From: Trichothermofontia sp964536415
GTDB lineage: Bacteria; Cyanobacteriota; Cyanobacteriia; B231
NCBI GenBank assembly: GCA_964536415.1
Contig: CAZHXN010000005.1
Coordinates: forward strand, 1 to 64,000
Direction: 5' to 3'
Length of the DNA stretch: 64,000 bases
This document shows positions 43,650 to 52,690 of this stretch, in pieces (position 1 is the stretch's first letter; the number at the start of each line of letters is the position of its first letter). A program made the position numbers and the translations under genes. The notes under the pieces were generated by a model that saw only the letters and a program-made list of their open reading frames with translations, did no database searches and was not told the origin of the DNA.

Positions 43650-45722
43650 CTATTCAGGCGATGCGGGGTGAAAGTAATCGTAAATCGCCTGGGCAAGGCG
43701 TGGGCCAATACCAGGAACTGCGGCTAATTGGGTCGGGTTGGCTGCGCGAATGGAATCGAGCGAGCGAAAATGGGCCAATAATTGTTTCTGGCGATAAAAT
43801 CCTAGGCCGGGAATGTCATCTAGGCGCGATCGGCGCAGGCGATCGCTGCGTTGCTGACGATGGAAACTGACAGCAAAGCGATGGGCCTCGTCCCGTAAGC
43901 GGCGCAGGAGTTGCACGCCCGGTTGATCGGGATGGGTTGCCAGGGGTAAGGAGTCTCCGGGTAAAAAAATTTCCTCCCGTTGCTTGGCTAAACTGACGAC
44001 TCGCAAATCACCCAGTAAATTTAATTCCCGCAGCACCGCCACCACCGCCGACAACTGTCCTTTACCCCCATCGATCATCACCAGATCTGGTAAATCCGCC
44101 TGGGCTTGACCGGACAACAGCGAGACAACCCGCCCTGAGTGGCCCGATGCGCCAGCGCGACGCGAACCCGACCAGGATGGCTCCGCCGGGTTGGCATACT
44201 TGTGAAACCGCCGCCGGATCACCTCAGCGAGGCTGGCAAAGTCATCGGAGTGGCCAGCCTTAACGTTCGGATCGCGGATTTTGTAATGGCGATAGTGTTG
44301 TTTGGCGGGTAGCCCATTGATAAAAACGACCTGGGAGGCAACGGCATCTGCACCCTGAAGGTGGGAAATGTCATACCCTTCGATGCGGTGGGGTAAGCTG
44401 GGCAAGTCTAGGACTTCAGCGAGGTCCTGGAGTGCTTGCAGGGTGCGATCATGGGTCTTTTGGGTCCGTTCCAATTCATAGGCGGCGTTGCGTTCGACCA
44501 TTTCGAGCAGTTCGGCTTTGGTTTGTCGCTGGGGGGCAACGATCGTCACTTTGCGCCCTTTGCGCTCACTGAGATAGGCCGCTAGGAGATCTGTTTCCGG
44601 CAGTTCGTGCTGGACCAGGATTTCAGCAGGAATCTCAACGGGATCGACGGTTTGGTAGTGTTCTTCCAACACCCGTTGCAGGATCATGCCGGCTTCTAGC
44701 GATACCGTCTGACCTAGGTTGGCATCGCCTGGTGGGAAAGGCGTTGGCGGGATAGGCGGGGTTGGCGGGACACCTATCCCAGCAGACGCGGTATCTTGAT
44801 GGGTAACACTGATGGGAGCCACCGGGACTTCAGCCACAAAGCCGAGGCGACCGACTAAGCGTCCGGCGCGAATTTGGAAGAGTTGGATGCAGGCATACTC
44901 CCCATTGCTCGCCAGGGCGATCGCATCGCGGGAGACAGTATCGTCGGGCAGGGCGACTTTTTGCTCAGCGTTAAGGGATTTCAGGGCTGCGATCTGATCC
45001 CGTAGTTTAGCGGCCAGTTCAAAGTTAAGCGCTGCGGCGGCCTGCTCCATTTGTTGGGTCAGGCTATCCACTAATTCCGACGATCGCCCCTGGAACACCA
45101 TCGCCACCTTTTGCACGGTTTTGCGGTATTCCGCCGGGGTAATCAACTGCTGGCAAACACCCGGACAACGCCCGATATCATAGTTTAAGCAGGGCCGATC
45201 CTTGAACAGAGGTTGAGGCCGTTGCCGCAGCGGGAAAATGCGCTTAACTAAGTGGAGGGTGCTGCGCAGGGTGTGGGTATCAACGTAGGGGCCATAGTAG
45301 CGATCGCGGGCATGATCGAGCCGCCGTTTGCGGGTAATAAAAATGCGGGGATAGTCTTCAGACCAGGTAATACAGAGATAGGGATACTTTTTATCGTCTT
45401 TGAGCAGCACGTTGAAGTGGGGTTGATGCTGCTTGACCAAGTTGGCTTCAAGGGCCAAGGCTTCAGCTTCGGTATCGGTGACAATAAATTCGATTTCGAC
45501 AATTTGGCGCACCATTAACTCGATGCGGGGGGAGTGGCGTTGGAGTTCCCGGAAGTAGGACCGGACCCGTGTACGCAGTTTTTTAGACTTGCCAATATAA
45601 AGGATGCGATCGTCCCCATCCCGCATCAGATACACCCCCGGTTCAGCCGGGATTTCCCGCAGGCGGGCCTCCAGACGGGTGGGATCTTGGATGAGAACCG
45701 TGGCGGGAGGCGTCATCGTCAT
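43650..45722 (-). CDS. uvrC: Excinuclease ABC subunit C
   Basis: Dual-incision nuclease of nucleotide excision repair with UvrA and UvrB. The 690-aa protein has the N-terminal GIY-YIG nuclease (EPGVYLMRDGDDRILYIGKSKKLRTRVRSYF), the Cys-containing CLNYDIGRCPGVC insert, a UVR motif (AALNFELAAKLRDQIAALKSL), the RNase H-like second nuclease (IEGYDISHLQGADAV, VMIDGGKGQLSAV) and two C-terminal helix-hairpin-helix motifs (IPGLGFYRQKQLLAHF, VPGIGPRLAQAIYDYF). Two nonconserved insertions, a Pro-rich linker near residue 320 and a Ser/Gly loop near 545, are unusual. Confidence 0.96.
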   Translation of the reverse strand: MTMTPPATVLIQDPTRLEARLREIPAEPGVYLMRDGDDRILYIGKSKKLRTRVRSYFRELQRHSPRIELMVRQIVEIEFIVTDTEAEALALEANLVKQHQPHFNVLLKDDKKYPYLCITWSEDYPRIFITRKRRLDHARDRYYGPYVDTHTLRSTLHLVKRIFPLRQRPQPLFKDRPCLNYDIGRCPGVCQQLITPAEYRKTVQKVAMVFQGRSSELVDSLTQQMEQAAAALNFELAAKLRDQIAALKSLNAEQKVALPDDTVSRDAIALASNGEYACIQLFQIRAGRLVGRLGFVAEVPVAPISVTHQDTASAGIGVPPTPPIPPTPFPPGDANLGQTVSLEAGMILQRVLEEHYQTVDPVEIPAEILVQHELPETDLLAAYLSERKGRKVTIVAPQRQTKAELLEMVERNAAYELERTQKTHDRTLQALQDLAEVLDLPSLPHRIEGYDISHLQGADAVASQVVFINGLPAKQHYRHYKIRDPNVKAGHSDDFASLAEVIRRRFHKYANPAEPSWSGSRRAGASGHSGRVVSLLSGQAQADLPDLVMIDGGKGQLSAVVAVLRELNLLGDLRVVSLAKQREEIFLPGDSLPLATHPDQPGVQLLRRLRDEAHRFAVSFHRQQRSDRLRRSRLDDIPGLGFYRQKQLLAHFRSLDSIRAANPTQLAAVPGIGPRLAQAIYDYFHPASPE

Positions 45723-45925
45723 CGGTCATCAATCGGCAACCTAGGGAAAGGGAACTTGTATACCATGATGGTGATGATTAACTCAATAATCAAGGCTGGA
45801 GGCCAGATTGCAGTCGTTTCAGCTTGGGTAATCAATTCCTGGTCAAGGCGAGGGGGCTGGCGTTTGGGAAGGATCAGGAGTTGCATGAGACCCGTACTCA
45901 AAGGCTGGTCGATCGCTGGGAAGGG

Positions 45926-46471
45926 TTAATTCTCAGGCCGGGGAATCAGATCAACCCCATCTCGACCATCAATATCTTGCAAATACACTTTGACCTTCTC
46001 TTCCTTAGCCGTCGGCAATTGGCGACCCGTGAAGTCGGGCTGGATGGGCAAATCGCGATGACCGCGATCGACCAACACAGCCAAGCGAATCGCACTGGGT
46101 CGGCCATAGTCGGTAATTGCATTCAGGGCTGCCCGAATGGTTCGTCCCTTATAAATCACATCATCCACCAGCACCACCAATTTATGGGCTAAATCAACGG
46201 GGAGATCCGTCTTGGCCGGGGTACGCAAACCAATTTGATCCAGATCATCCCGGTAAAAGGTGATATCAAGGGCACCCACAGGCACGGATATATGCTCTAA
46301 CACCTCAATTTGGCGAGCCAACATCTGGGCCAGGGGAACGCCCCGTGTGTAAATCCCCACCAGGACCAACTGGGACAGATCACCCGCCTTTTCAATAATC
46401 TCCGAGGCCATCCGGTTTACGGTGCGGCGGAGTTCCTCAGCAGAGAGAATCTCGACAACTTCATGGGCCAT
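45926..46471 (-). CDS. pyrR: PyrR, pyrimidine regulator/UPRTase
   Basis: A bifunctional protein: in many bacteria it binds pyr leader RNA in response to UMP, and it has uracil phosphoribosyltransferase activity. The 181-aa protein starts MAHEVVEILSAEELRRTVNRMASEI, shows VGIYTRGVPLAQML, ITFYRDDL and the PRPP-binding signature LVVLVDDVIYKGRTIRAAL, then LAVLVDRGHRDLPIQPDFTGR. ATG 46471 follows the cobD stop after 2 nt, so the two are on one transcript; a longer start would overlap cobD. There is no pyr operon here, so a regulatory role is untested. Confidence 0.93.
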   Translation of the reverse strand: MAHEVVEILSAEELRRTVNRMASEIIEKAGDLSQLVLVGIYTRGVPLAQMLARQIEVLEHISVPVGALDITFYRDDLDQIGLRTPAKTDLPVDLAHKLVVLVDDVIYKGRTIRAALNAITDYGRPSAIRLAVLVDRGHRDLPIQPDFTGRQLPTAKEEKVKVYLQDIDGRDGVDLIPRPEN

Positions 46472-46473
46472 GA

Positions 46474-47478
46474 TTAACTTCGCAGTGACACGATCGAGAC
46501 TGCGATCAGATAAACCAACAGCAGCCCCAACCAAATTAAAAAGCAAAACCGGGTCAGTTGCAGTGCCCGATCGACGATCGTGGGCGTAATGGGTTGAATG
46601 GGATCGCCTAAATACGGCTTGCGTTTGACCGTTCCTCTATATATATTAATGCCCCCCAGTTGTACCCCTAGGACCGCTGCATAGGCACATTCACTCCACC
46701 CAGAGTTGGGACTCGGATCAGCCGGAGCATCCCGTTGACAAATTGACCAGATGTGTTTAGGATTGCCCGATAAAATGGCTAGGGTCAAAACTGTCAAACG
46801 ACAGGGAAGCCAGGTCAGGATATCTTCAAGACGGGCGCTAAACCAGCCCAAATCAGTGTAAGGAAGATCGCGATAGCCCACCATTGAATCAAGCGTGCTG
46901 GCGGCTTTATAGGCCATTGCCAGGGGAACAGGCCCGATCGCCGGAATCATTGCCCCTAAACCGGCATAAAAGAGAGGGGCTAACACCCCATCAGTGGCAT
47001 TTTCCGCGACGGTTTCTAAAATCGCTCGTAGAATTTCCGACTCAGTTAGGTGGCTGGTCTCCCGACCCACATAGCGACTTAAACGATCGCGGGCCAACGC
47101 CAGTTCCCCCGCCATCAAGGGCTGCAAAACATCCTCAGCCGCTCGCCTTAAACTGCGTCCAGCGAAACAACTTGCCAACAGAACGATCGCCCCCATCTGC
47201 CCCAACCAGGGATGAACCAGCGCTAAGCTTGCTAGCAGCAAGCCACTGATCAGCGCACTCCCAATCACTAACCCCAGCGCTAACCCAACCCCCGCAAGAC
47301 GATAGGAAACCCCCAAGGGTTTTGTTCGCGATCGCGCCAGGAAGAAGCGCGTATAGCGATGGATAATCCATCCCATCCACTGCACGGGATGGGGCCATGA
47401 CCACGGATCAGCGATCGCATAGTCCAAGAGGGCTGCTAACCCCAGAATCATGACTGTATCAACATTTGTACTGGCCAT
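46474..47478 (-). CDS. cobD: Adenosylcobinamide-phosphate synthase
   Basis: Also called cbiB. Attaches the aminopropanol (phosphate) arm to adenosylcobyric acid late in cobalamin synthesis, at the membrane. The 334-aa protein has DYAIADPWSWPHPVQWMGWIIHRY at the N-terminus, SRYVGRETSHLTESEILRAILETVAENATDGV, APLFYAGLGAMIPAIGPVPLAMAYKAASTLDSMVGY, DILTWLPCRLT and NSGWSECAYAAVLGVQLGG. Several hydrophobic segments fit a membrane protein. No cobalamin riboswitch was seen upstream, and other cob genes are absent. Confidence 0.95.
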   Translation of the reverse strand: MASTNVDTVMILGLAALLDYAIADPWSWPHPVQWMGWIIHRYTRFFLARSRTKPLGVSYRLAGVGLALGLVIGSALISGLLLASLALVHPWLGQMGAIVLLASCFAGRSLRRAAEDVLQPLMAGELALARDRLSRYVGRETSHLTESEILRAILETVAENATDGVLAPLFYAGLGAMIPAIGPVPLAMAYKAASTLDSMVGYRDLPYTDLGWFSARLEDILTWLPCRLTVLTLAILSGNPKHIWSICQRDAPADPSPNSGWSECAYAAVLGVQLGGINIYRGTVKRKPYLGDPIQPITPTIVDRALQLTRFCFLIWLGLLLVYLIAVSIVSLRS

Positions 47479-47535
47479 CGTAAACTGCCCTACCAGACAC
47501 CCCTAGCAATCATCACTCACTAGACGATGAGTGGT

Positions 47536-47985
47536 TTAAACGATAAAGTTAGTTTCTTCCCCTTGGGCAGCCTGCCAACTCCGGGCATCATAATAAAGAT
47601 CTTCAAGGGAAATGCTATACAATGCTTCCTTCAGTTTTTGATGCAGACGATGCCAGAGGGTCACCGTTACCCAGTCACCGGCTTGACTGCTGGTCGACGT
47701 AAAACCGGCAAGGGGTTCTAGCGTCTCACCCACTGCTTCCAGAATTTGCCCAACCGAAATTTGGGCTGGGGGACGGGCCAGTTGATAGCCTCCTTGGACA
47801 CCCCGCAGCGATCGGACAATGCCAACCCGGCGCAACTCAATTAACAGCTTTTCCAAATAGGGAGCCGGAATCTCTTGCCGTTGGGCGATCGTTTTTACCG
47901 ACACGGGGCCGTAGTCTGGTTGCAGGCTTAAATCCAGTAACGCCTTCACACTATAGTGACCACGGGTTGTTAATTTCATCGCCAA
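47536..47985 (-). CDS. Rrf2-family transcription regulator
   Basis: A 149-aa winged-helix regulator: MKLTTRGHYSVKALLDLSLQ, VSVKTIAQRQEIPAPYLEKLLIELRRVGIVRSLRGVQGGYQLARPPAQISVGQILEAVGE, the usual Rrf2 DNA-binding part, then a C-terminal helix with LYYDARSWQ. The three cysteines that hold the IscR/NsrR cluster are absent, so it senses something other than an Fe-S cluster, or none. The start is ATG 47985 or 47979. It stands upstream of cobD on the same strand with a 57-bp gap. Confidence 0.92.
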   Translation of the reverse strand: MAMKLTTRGHYSVKALLDLSLQPDYGPVSVKTIAQRQEIPAPYLEKLLIELRRVGIVRSLRGVQGGYQLARPPAQISVGQILEAVGETLEPLAGFTSTSSQAGDWVTVTLWHRLHQKLKEALYSISLEDLYYDARSWQAAQGEETNFIV

Positions 47986-48323
47986 TATCCAGCAACGCCT
48001 TATCGCATTCTAGGGGGAAAGATCACCCTTGGAGATCCCCTGCTTCCCTTGACATTCCAGATAATGGCCTGCCCTTGACGACACCTTCCCCGCCAAACAC
48101 TCGGCACAGTTCAGCAAGGATACTCAATCTTTTTCAGTAAACCCGGTCAATGTCCAAGCAATCTGATAGAAATTTGACAAAAAATGGTACTTTTACGCAA
48201 AAAAACTAGAACCTTAGTGTACTATGATGGAAATACAAGGCTAATTGTGAGTTGGGTACCCAAACAGGGACCAATCCGTTAGACGAGTGTACATCGTTTT
48301 ATGACGCTTTGAGTGTTGTATTA

Positions 48324-48716
48324 ATGGCTAAGAAGAAGAAGACGGAACAACCCTTGACCGGGGAAGAACTGCTAGCCCGCGTAAAGGATCTCGATCACCT
48401 GAGCAAGGAAGACAAGGCGAGGGCCTGCGGTTACTACACCCAAACAAAGAACGGTATCGATCGTGTCAACATGATGAAATTCCTCAATGCCTTACTAGAG
48501 GCGGAGGGATTGGATCTCGAAAGCAAGCAAAATGGTAATGGCCGGGGTGGTCGGAGTGCCAGCTACCGGATTACGGTACAGGCCAATGGCAACTTGCTGA
48601 TTGGGGCTGCCTACACCAAACAAATGGGATTACAACCAGGGGATGAGTTCGAGATTTCCCTCGGTCGTAAACACATCCATCTCAAACAAGTCAGTAGCTC
48701 AGACGCGGAAGATTAA
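48324..48716 (+). CDS. cyAbrB-type transcription regulator
   Basis: About 130 aa of the cyanobacterial AbrB family (CalA/CalB-like), which binds DNA of many genes and tunes carbon/nitrogen metabolism, hydrogenase and toxin-like systems. It has a basic start MAKKKKTEQPLTGEELLARVKDL, the family N-terminal region KARACGYYTQTKNG, KFLNALLEAEGLDL, and a C-terminal AbrB-like swapped-hairpin domain (SYRITVQANGNLLIGAAYTKQMGLQPGDEFEISLGRKHIHL). ATG 48324 is used; the frame is open to 48252. A gene-end repeat follows. Confidence 0.92.
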   Translation: MAKKKKTEQPLTGEELLARVKDLDHLSKEDKARACGYYTQTKNGIDRVNMMKFLNALLEAEGLDLESKQNGNGRGGRSASYRITVQANGNLLIGAAYTKQMGLQPGDEFEISLGRKHIHLKQVSSSDAED

Positions 48717-48747
48717 GCTGCCAACGAGAACGGTCATCACCCAATTT

Positions 48748-48811
48748 CAGTAGATCGAAAAACCGTTGTGGGGTAGGCACCTTGCCTGCCACTCAGACCG
48801 CTAAGACGGCT
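48748..48811 (+). repeat. Gene-end repeat, family B
   Basis: CAGTAGATCGAAAAA through TTGTGGGGTAGGCACC to AAGACGGCT matches 32834-32904 in the same order. AGGC-ACCTT-GCCT pairs. It lies about 30 bp after the cyAbrB stop. Confidence 0.7.
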
Positions 48812-49009
48812 ATCCCAGGTTGAATGGATGATCGAGTGGATTTTGATGACTGATTGAGAATGCCTCCGCTAGCGGACTAGGAGGCGTTACTGAGACGCGA
48901 CGATCGAGCGCGACCAACCTTCGTTCTGCCCTGAACAATCCTTGGACTGTCGATAGCTGCTTTTTTCTGCTATTGATTAAGAGGGAAATTGGGGCAGAGG
49001 AACGCCATT

Positions 49010-49549
49010 ATGGCTACGCCACGTTATCGCGATCGCCTACCCAGGGTGCCACCGGGACGCCGGGGGGGCGCACTTGCCATTGATTTTCTCTTAGTGTGGC
49101 TCCTGAGCAGTTTTGTCGGGCCGTTCTGGCAGATACCGGCCTATATTGGCCTATGGCTGGCTATCCGCGTCTTTTGGGTATTTCGGAATCAGGGGCAAAG
49201 TTTAGGGCGCTGGGCGTTGGATATGAAGGTTGTGGATGAGCGCTATGGCAGGGTACCGAGTTTGCTGACCCTCGTGAAGCGAGAGGCCATCATTGGGGCC
49301 TGTACCCTATTCCTGGTTATCAGTGCGAATACGTTGATTCGGCCTAGTGGCGTGCTCAATGGGGCCGTCTTGCTGGCGGTGATTCCACTCTTGGGGGATG
49401 TGGGGTTAGCGTTTGGTGATGTGGAGAAGCGGCAAGCCTTCCACGATCGCATCGCGGGAACGATCGTGGTGCAAACCCGACGGGGGTACTCTCTGGACTT
49501 AAAACTCAAACGATTAGTTGCTCAATTTCGCCAACGTGTGCGAAGATAG
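49010..49549 (+). CDS. RDD-family membrane protein
   Basis: A 179-aa protein with the RDD domain: RVPPGRRGGALAIDFLLVWLLSSF (first helix with the R...D pair), IGLWLAIRVFWVFRNQGQSLGRWALDMKVVD, then LTLVKREAIIGACTLFLVIS and the typical RQAFHDRIAGTIVV end. About three to four transmembrane helices. The ATG at 49010 has GAGG 9 nt upstream. Function unknown for most members; a permease or stress role has been proposed for some. It precedes rpmG by 35 bp. Confidence 0.88.
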   Translation: MATPRYRDRLPRVPPGRRGGALAIDFLLVWLLSSFVGPFWQIPAYIGLWLAIRVFWVFRNQGQSLGRWALDMKVVDERYGRVPSLLTLVKREAIIGACTLFLVISANTLIRPSGVLNGAVLLAVIPLLGDVGLAFGDVEKRQAFHDRIAGTIVVQTRRGYSLDLKLKRLVAQFRQRVRR

Positions 49550-49584
49550 AAGACTGTGCCAGTTTGAGCTAGAGTCCGGGTATC

Positions 49585-49779
49585 ATGGCTAAAAACAAGG
49601 GAGTTCGGATTGTAATTACCCTGGAGTGTACGGAATGTCGGACCAATCCCGACAAACGGTCTCCGGGAGTGTCTCGCTATACGACGATGAAGAATCGCCG
49701 CAACACCACGGCGCGGTTAGAACTGAAAAAGTTTTGCCCCCACTGCAATAAGCACACCGTCCACAAAGAAATTAAGTAG
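49585..49779 (+). CDS. rpmG: 50S ribosomal protein L33
   Basis: A 64-aa ribosomal protein of the large subunit, near the E site. It has MAKNKGVRIVITLECTECR, then NRRNTTARLELKKFCPHCNKHTVHKEIK. Two CxxC pairs (CTEC, CPHC) form a zinc site, so this is the C+ form. It is followed by rpsR as in most cyanobacteria. Confidence 0.96.
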   Translation: MAKNKGVRIVITLECTECRTNPDKRSPGVSRYTTMKNRRNTTARLELKKFCPHCNKHTVHKEIK

Positions 49780-49909
49780 GCCAGGGGCGAGGTCGCGACG
49801 CCAAGCGATCGCCGGTCCCTAGGGTTGGGAGGCCAGTCCCTAGCCCTGGCATGACTCAATTGACTAGCGTTGATTGACTAGCGTTATCGTTGCTTTATCG
49901 TGTGAAATT

Positions 49910-50128
49910 ATGACTTCTTATTTCCGTCGTCGGGTGTCCCCGATCAAACCAGATGAGCCGATCGATTATAAAGATATCGATTTACTGCGTAAGTTTATTA
50001 CCGAGCGGGGTAAGATTTTGCCCCGTCGCATTACCGGGTTGACGGCGAAGCAGCAACGTCACCTGACCATTGCCATCAAGCGGGCGCGTCTGTTGGCGCT
50101 TTTGCCCTTCATCAATAAGGAAGGCTAG
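49910..50128 (+). CDS. rpsR: 30S ribosomal protein S18
   Basis: A 72-aa ribosomal protein: MTSYFRRRVSPIKPDEPIDYKD, LLRKFITERGKILPRRITGL, TAKQQRHLTIAIKRARLLALLPFI, the S18 signature. ATG 49910 is used because the frame upstream to 49874 is not conserved. It lies 130 bp after rpmG in the same direction. Confidence 0.95.
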   Translation: MTSYFRRRVSPIKPDEPIDYKDIDLLRKFITERGKILPRRITGLTAKQQRHLTIAIKRARLLALLPFINKEG

Positions 50129-50311
50129 GAACAAGGCTAGGCAGCACATCAGGATTCTGGTCCCAACAACGCCTGTGGAATAGAGTGGAATAGAGAGGAC
50201 AGGGGTGTTCCTGGCAATTGTCTAGGAAGTGCCATACGTTAGATACCGCTGAACAGGGGCAAGGTAGATTTGTCCCTGTTTTGTGATGGGTCTTGATCAC
50301 TGGAGTGACAC

Positions 50312-51607
50312 ATGGATGTGGATCGCTATTGGTTGATCAACGCTAGCATTCCAGTTTCGGTCCTGCAGAATGCCCCAGATGTGTGGTTGCAGGCAGCCAA
50401 TGCTGAGCAATTGGTGCGGCTCCATGTCGAGATTCAAGGGGAGACGATCGCGGCTTTAACGCCCATCCTCCCTACGGATGGCTTACCCCAGATTGATTTG
50501 CGGGGAGGTCAACTGTGGCCCTGTTTTGTTGATCTCCATACCCACTTGGATAAGGGGCACATCTGGCCCCGGGCCATGAATCCGGATGGTACCTTTGGTC
50601 AAGCGATTGCCACAATCCGGGCGGATGCCCAGTCCCATTGGCGGGCTGAGGATCTCTATCGCCGGATGGACTTTGGGCTTCGGTGTAGCTATGCCCACGG
50701 TACCCAGGCCATCCGGACCCATTTAGATTCCTGGGGGGAACAAGCCACCGTTAGTTGGGCCGTGTTTCAGCAGTTACGCGCTGAGTGGACCGATCGCATT
50801 ACCCTCCAGGCCGTGTCGTTAGTTTCCCTCGATGAGTACGCCGGTGTTGAGGGGGAAAGGCTCGCAGATTTAGTGGCCACAGCGGGGGGAATTTTGGGTG
50901 GGGTTGCCTACCCCCATCCTGATTTACCTGCCCAGATTGATCGCCTGTTGGCGCTAGCCAGCGATCGGGGGTTGGATTTAGATTTCCATGTGGATGAGAC
51001 AGAGGATACTGCCGCGATCGCCCTATCCCTGGTTGCCAAGGCTGCTTTATGCCATCACTTTTCAGGCCAAATTGTGTGTGGTCACTGCTGTAGTTTGGCT
51101 ATGCAGCCGCTGGCGCAGGTGCAGGCAACGATCGCCGAGGTGCGAGCGGCGGGGATTGGGATTGTCAGTTTGCCCCAATGTAATCTCTATCTTCAGGGGC
51201 GATTACCGGGACAAACACCGCGTTGGCGGGGGGTTACATTGATCCATGAGTTGGCCCAGGCGGGTATACCCGTTGCCTTAGCCAGCGATAATTGCCGTGA
51301 CCCGTTCCATGCATTTGGGGATCACGATGTCCTGGAGGTATTCTCGCAGGCGGTTAAAATTGCCCATCTGGATCACCCGATTGCTGCCTGGTGTCCCAGT
51401 ATAACAGCCATCCCGGCCCAATTGATGGGACTCTCGTACCGGGGGCAGATTGGGGTGGGGCTACCGGCTGATTTGATTAGCTTTAAGGGACGGGGGTTTA
51501 GCGAGTTGCTGGCGCGATCGCAGCACGATCGGCAAGTGATTCGGGCTGGGAAGCAGATCGCTACTGCACTGCCAGACTATAGGGTGCTGGATGATTTGAT
51601 GGCTTGA
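50312..51607 (+). CDS. Cytosine deaminase-like amidohydrolase
   Basis: A 431-aa amidohydrolase-superfamily enzyme of the cytosine deaminase (CodA) group. It has the metal-binding DLHTHLDKGHIWPR near residue 73, IRTHLDSW, LDFHVDETED with the catalytic His/Glu near residue 230, CGHCCSLA near 260, and LASDNCRDPFHAFGDHDVLEV with the catalytic Asp. GGAG lies 6 nt before ATG 50312. Substrate could be cytosine, a creatinine-like ring or an N-substituted formamide; the sequence cannot decide it. There is no codB permease nearby. Confidence 0.87.
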   Translation: MDVDRYWLINASIPVSVLQNAPDVWLQAANAEQLVRLHVEIQGETIAALTPILPTDGLPQIDLRGGQLWPCFVDLHTHLDKGHIWPRAMNPDGTFGQAIATIRADAQSHWRAEDLYRRMDFGLRCSYAHGTQAIRTHLDSWGEQATVSWAVFQQLRAEWTDRITLQAVSLVSLDEYAGVEGERLADLVATAGGILGGVAYPHPDLPAQIDRLLALASDRGLDLDFHVDETEDTAAIALSLVAKAALCHHFSGQIVCGHCCSLAMQPLAQVQATIAEVRAAGIGIVSLPQCNLYLQGRLPGQTPRWRGVTLIHELAQAGIPVALASDNCRDPFHAFGDHDVLEVFSQAVKIAHLDHPIAAWCPSITAIPAQLMGLSYRGQIGVGLPADLISFKGRGFSELLARSQHDRQVIRAGKQIATALPDYRVLDDLMA

Positions 51608-51667
51608 GTCAAGTTGCAAGCTGTCCCGAACAGATGAGGCTAGTTGGGCCAATTTTGGCCAGGATTC

Positions 51668-52630
51668 CTATCCCTCGGATTTCGGGGTGGAAACACTCTG
51701 CCCCCCTTCGGAAGCCGAGCTGCGTTCGCGCCACCAGGCTAACAGTGTACTGGCGATGAAAATACTAGAATATGCCCCCGCAATAAAGCCAATAATCAGG
51801 GCCAGAGCAAAAAACTTTAGGGTTGCTCCCCCAAACAGAAGAATGGCCAACAGCGGTAAGGTGGTCGTCAAAGTGGTATTGATCGATCGCGTCAACGTTT
51901 GGTTCACAGAGGCATCCACAACGTCATCGATGCTGCTGGTCGGGTTTTGTTTGATCGTCTCGCGCACCCGATCGTAGATCACCACCGTATCGTTGACCGA
52001 GAACCCGACGATCGTCAACAACGCGACAATAAACAAACTATCGACTTCCACCCCCGCCGTTAAGCCCAAAATCGCAAAGATGCCAGCCGTGACGAAGACA
52101 TCATGGAAAAGAGCGACGATCGCAAAAAAGGCATAGTCAAATTGAAACCGCAGGGTCAAGTAGGCAATAATCCCGGCAAAGGCCACAATGAGGGCCATCA
52201 GCCCGGAAGCCAACAATTGCTGACCAATGACCGGACCGACCGTATCAATTTGCGTCTGCAACGGATCAAACGGACCCAGTTCCGCATCCAGCGCCGACTG
52301 GAGAGCCGTGCGTTGATCCACCGTCAGGGTGGTTGTACGAATGGAAACCCCCTGACGTTCGGCACCCAGGAGTTGCACATTTCCAGCCGATAACCCCTGA
52401 GCGGCAACAACTTGGCGAACTTTCGTCAGATCGATCGGCTCCTGACAGGTATTGGGTTGGTTACAGTCCCGTTCTAGCTGTAAACGGGTCCCGCCGACAA
52501 AGTCGAGGCTGGGCCGCAGGGGTGCTCCCAACTGCTGCCAGGAAATCGCCATTGCGATCAGGCCACTGAGGATGACCGCCAGGGAGATCATCCACCAGAG
52601 CCGCCGCTGTTGAATAACGTGGAGTTTCAT
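51668..52630 (-). CDS. secF: Protein translocase subunit SecF
   Basis: Works with SecD to use the proton gradient to finish protein export through SecYEG. The 320-aa protein has the N-terminal transmembrane helix, DFVGGTRLQLE, the GPVIGQQLLASGLMALIVAFAGIIAYLTLRFQ helix region, DVFVTAGIFAILG and VGFSVNDTVVIYDRVRE (family signature), then NQTLTRSINTTLTTTLPLLAILLFGG. It lies directly downstream of secD on the same strand, with a 60-bp gap. Confidence 0.96.
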   Translation of the reverse strand: MKLHVIQQRRLWWMISLAVILSGLIAMAISWQQLGAPLRPSLDFVGGTRLQLERDCNQPNTCQEPIDLTKVRQVVAAQGLSAGNVQLLGAERQGVSIRTTTLTVDQRTALQSALDAELGPFDPLQTQIDTVGPVIGQQLLASGLMALIVAFAGIIAYLTLRFQFDYAFFAIVALFHDVFVTAGIFAILGLTAGVEVDSLFIVALLTIVGFSVNDTVVIYDRVRETIKQNPTSSIDDVVDASVNQTLTRSINTTLTTTLPLLAILLFGGATLKFFALALIIGFIAGAYSSIFIASTLLAWWRERSSASEGGQSVSTPKSEG

Positions 52631-52690
52631 CGGAATTATTGACTAAGGCATTTACTGAGGCTGATGGGAGGCAATGGGGACTGACGCCCA

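Noticed and set aside
45548..45580. GGAAGTAGG string that recalls the glutamine riboswitch core
   Set aside because: It lies inside the uvrC coding sequence on the opposite strand and lacks the P1 stem and the GAAGGAACG half.
45719..45901. A 60-codon minus-strand ORF overlapping the uvrC start (ATGA)
   Set aside because: The overlap is suggestive, but the start is TTG or a later ATG, the composition is mixed and no ribosome-binding site was seen. Left unannotated, though not excluded.
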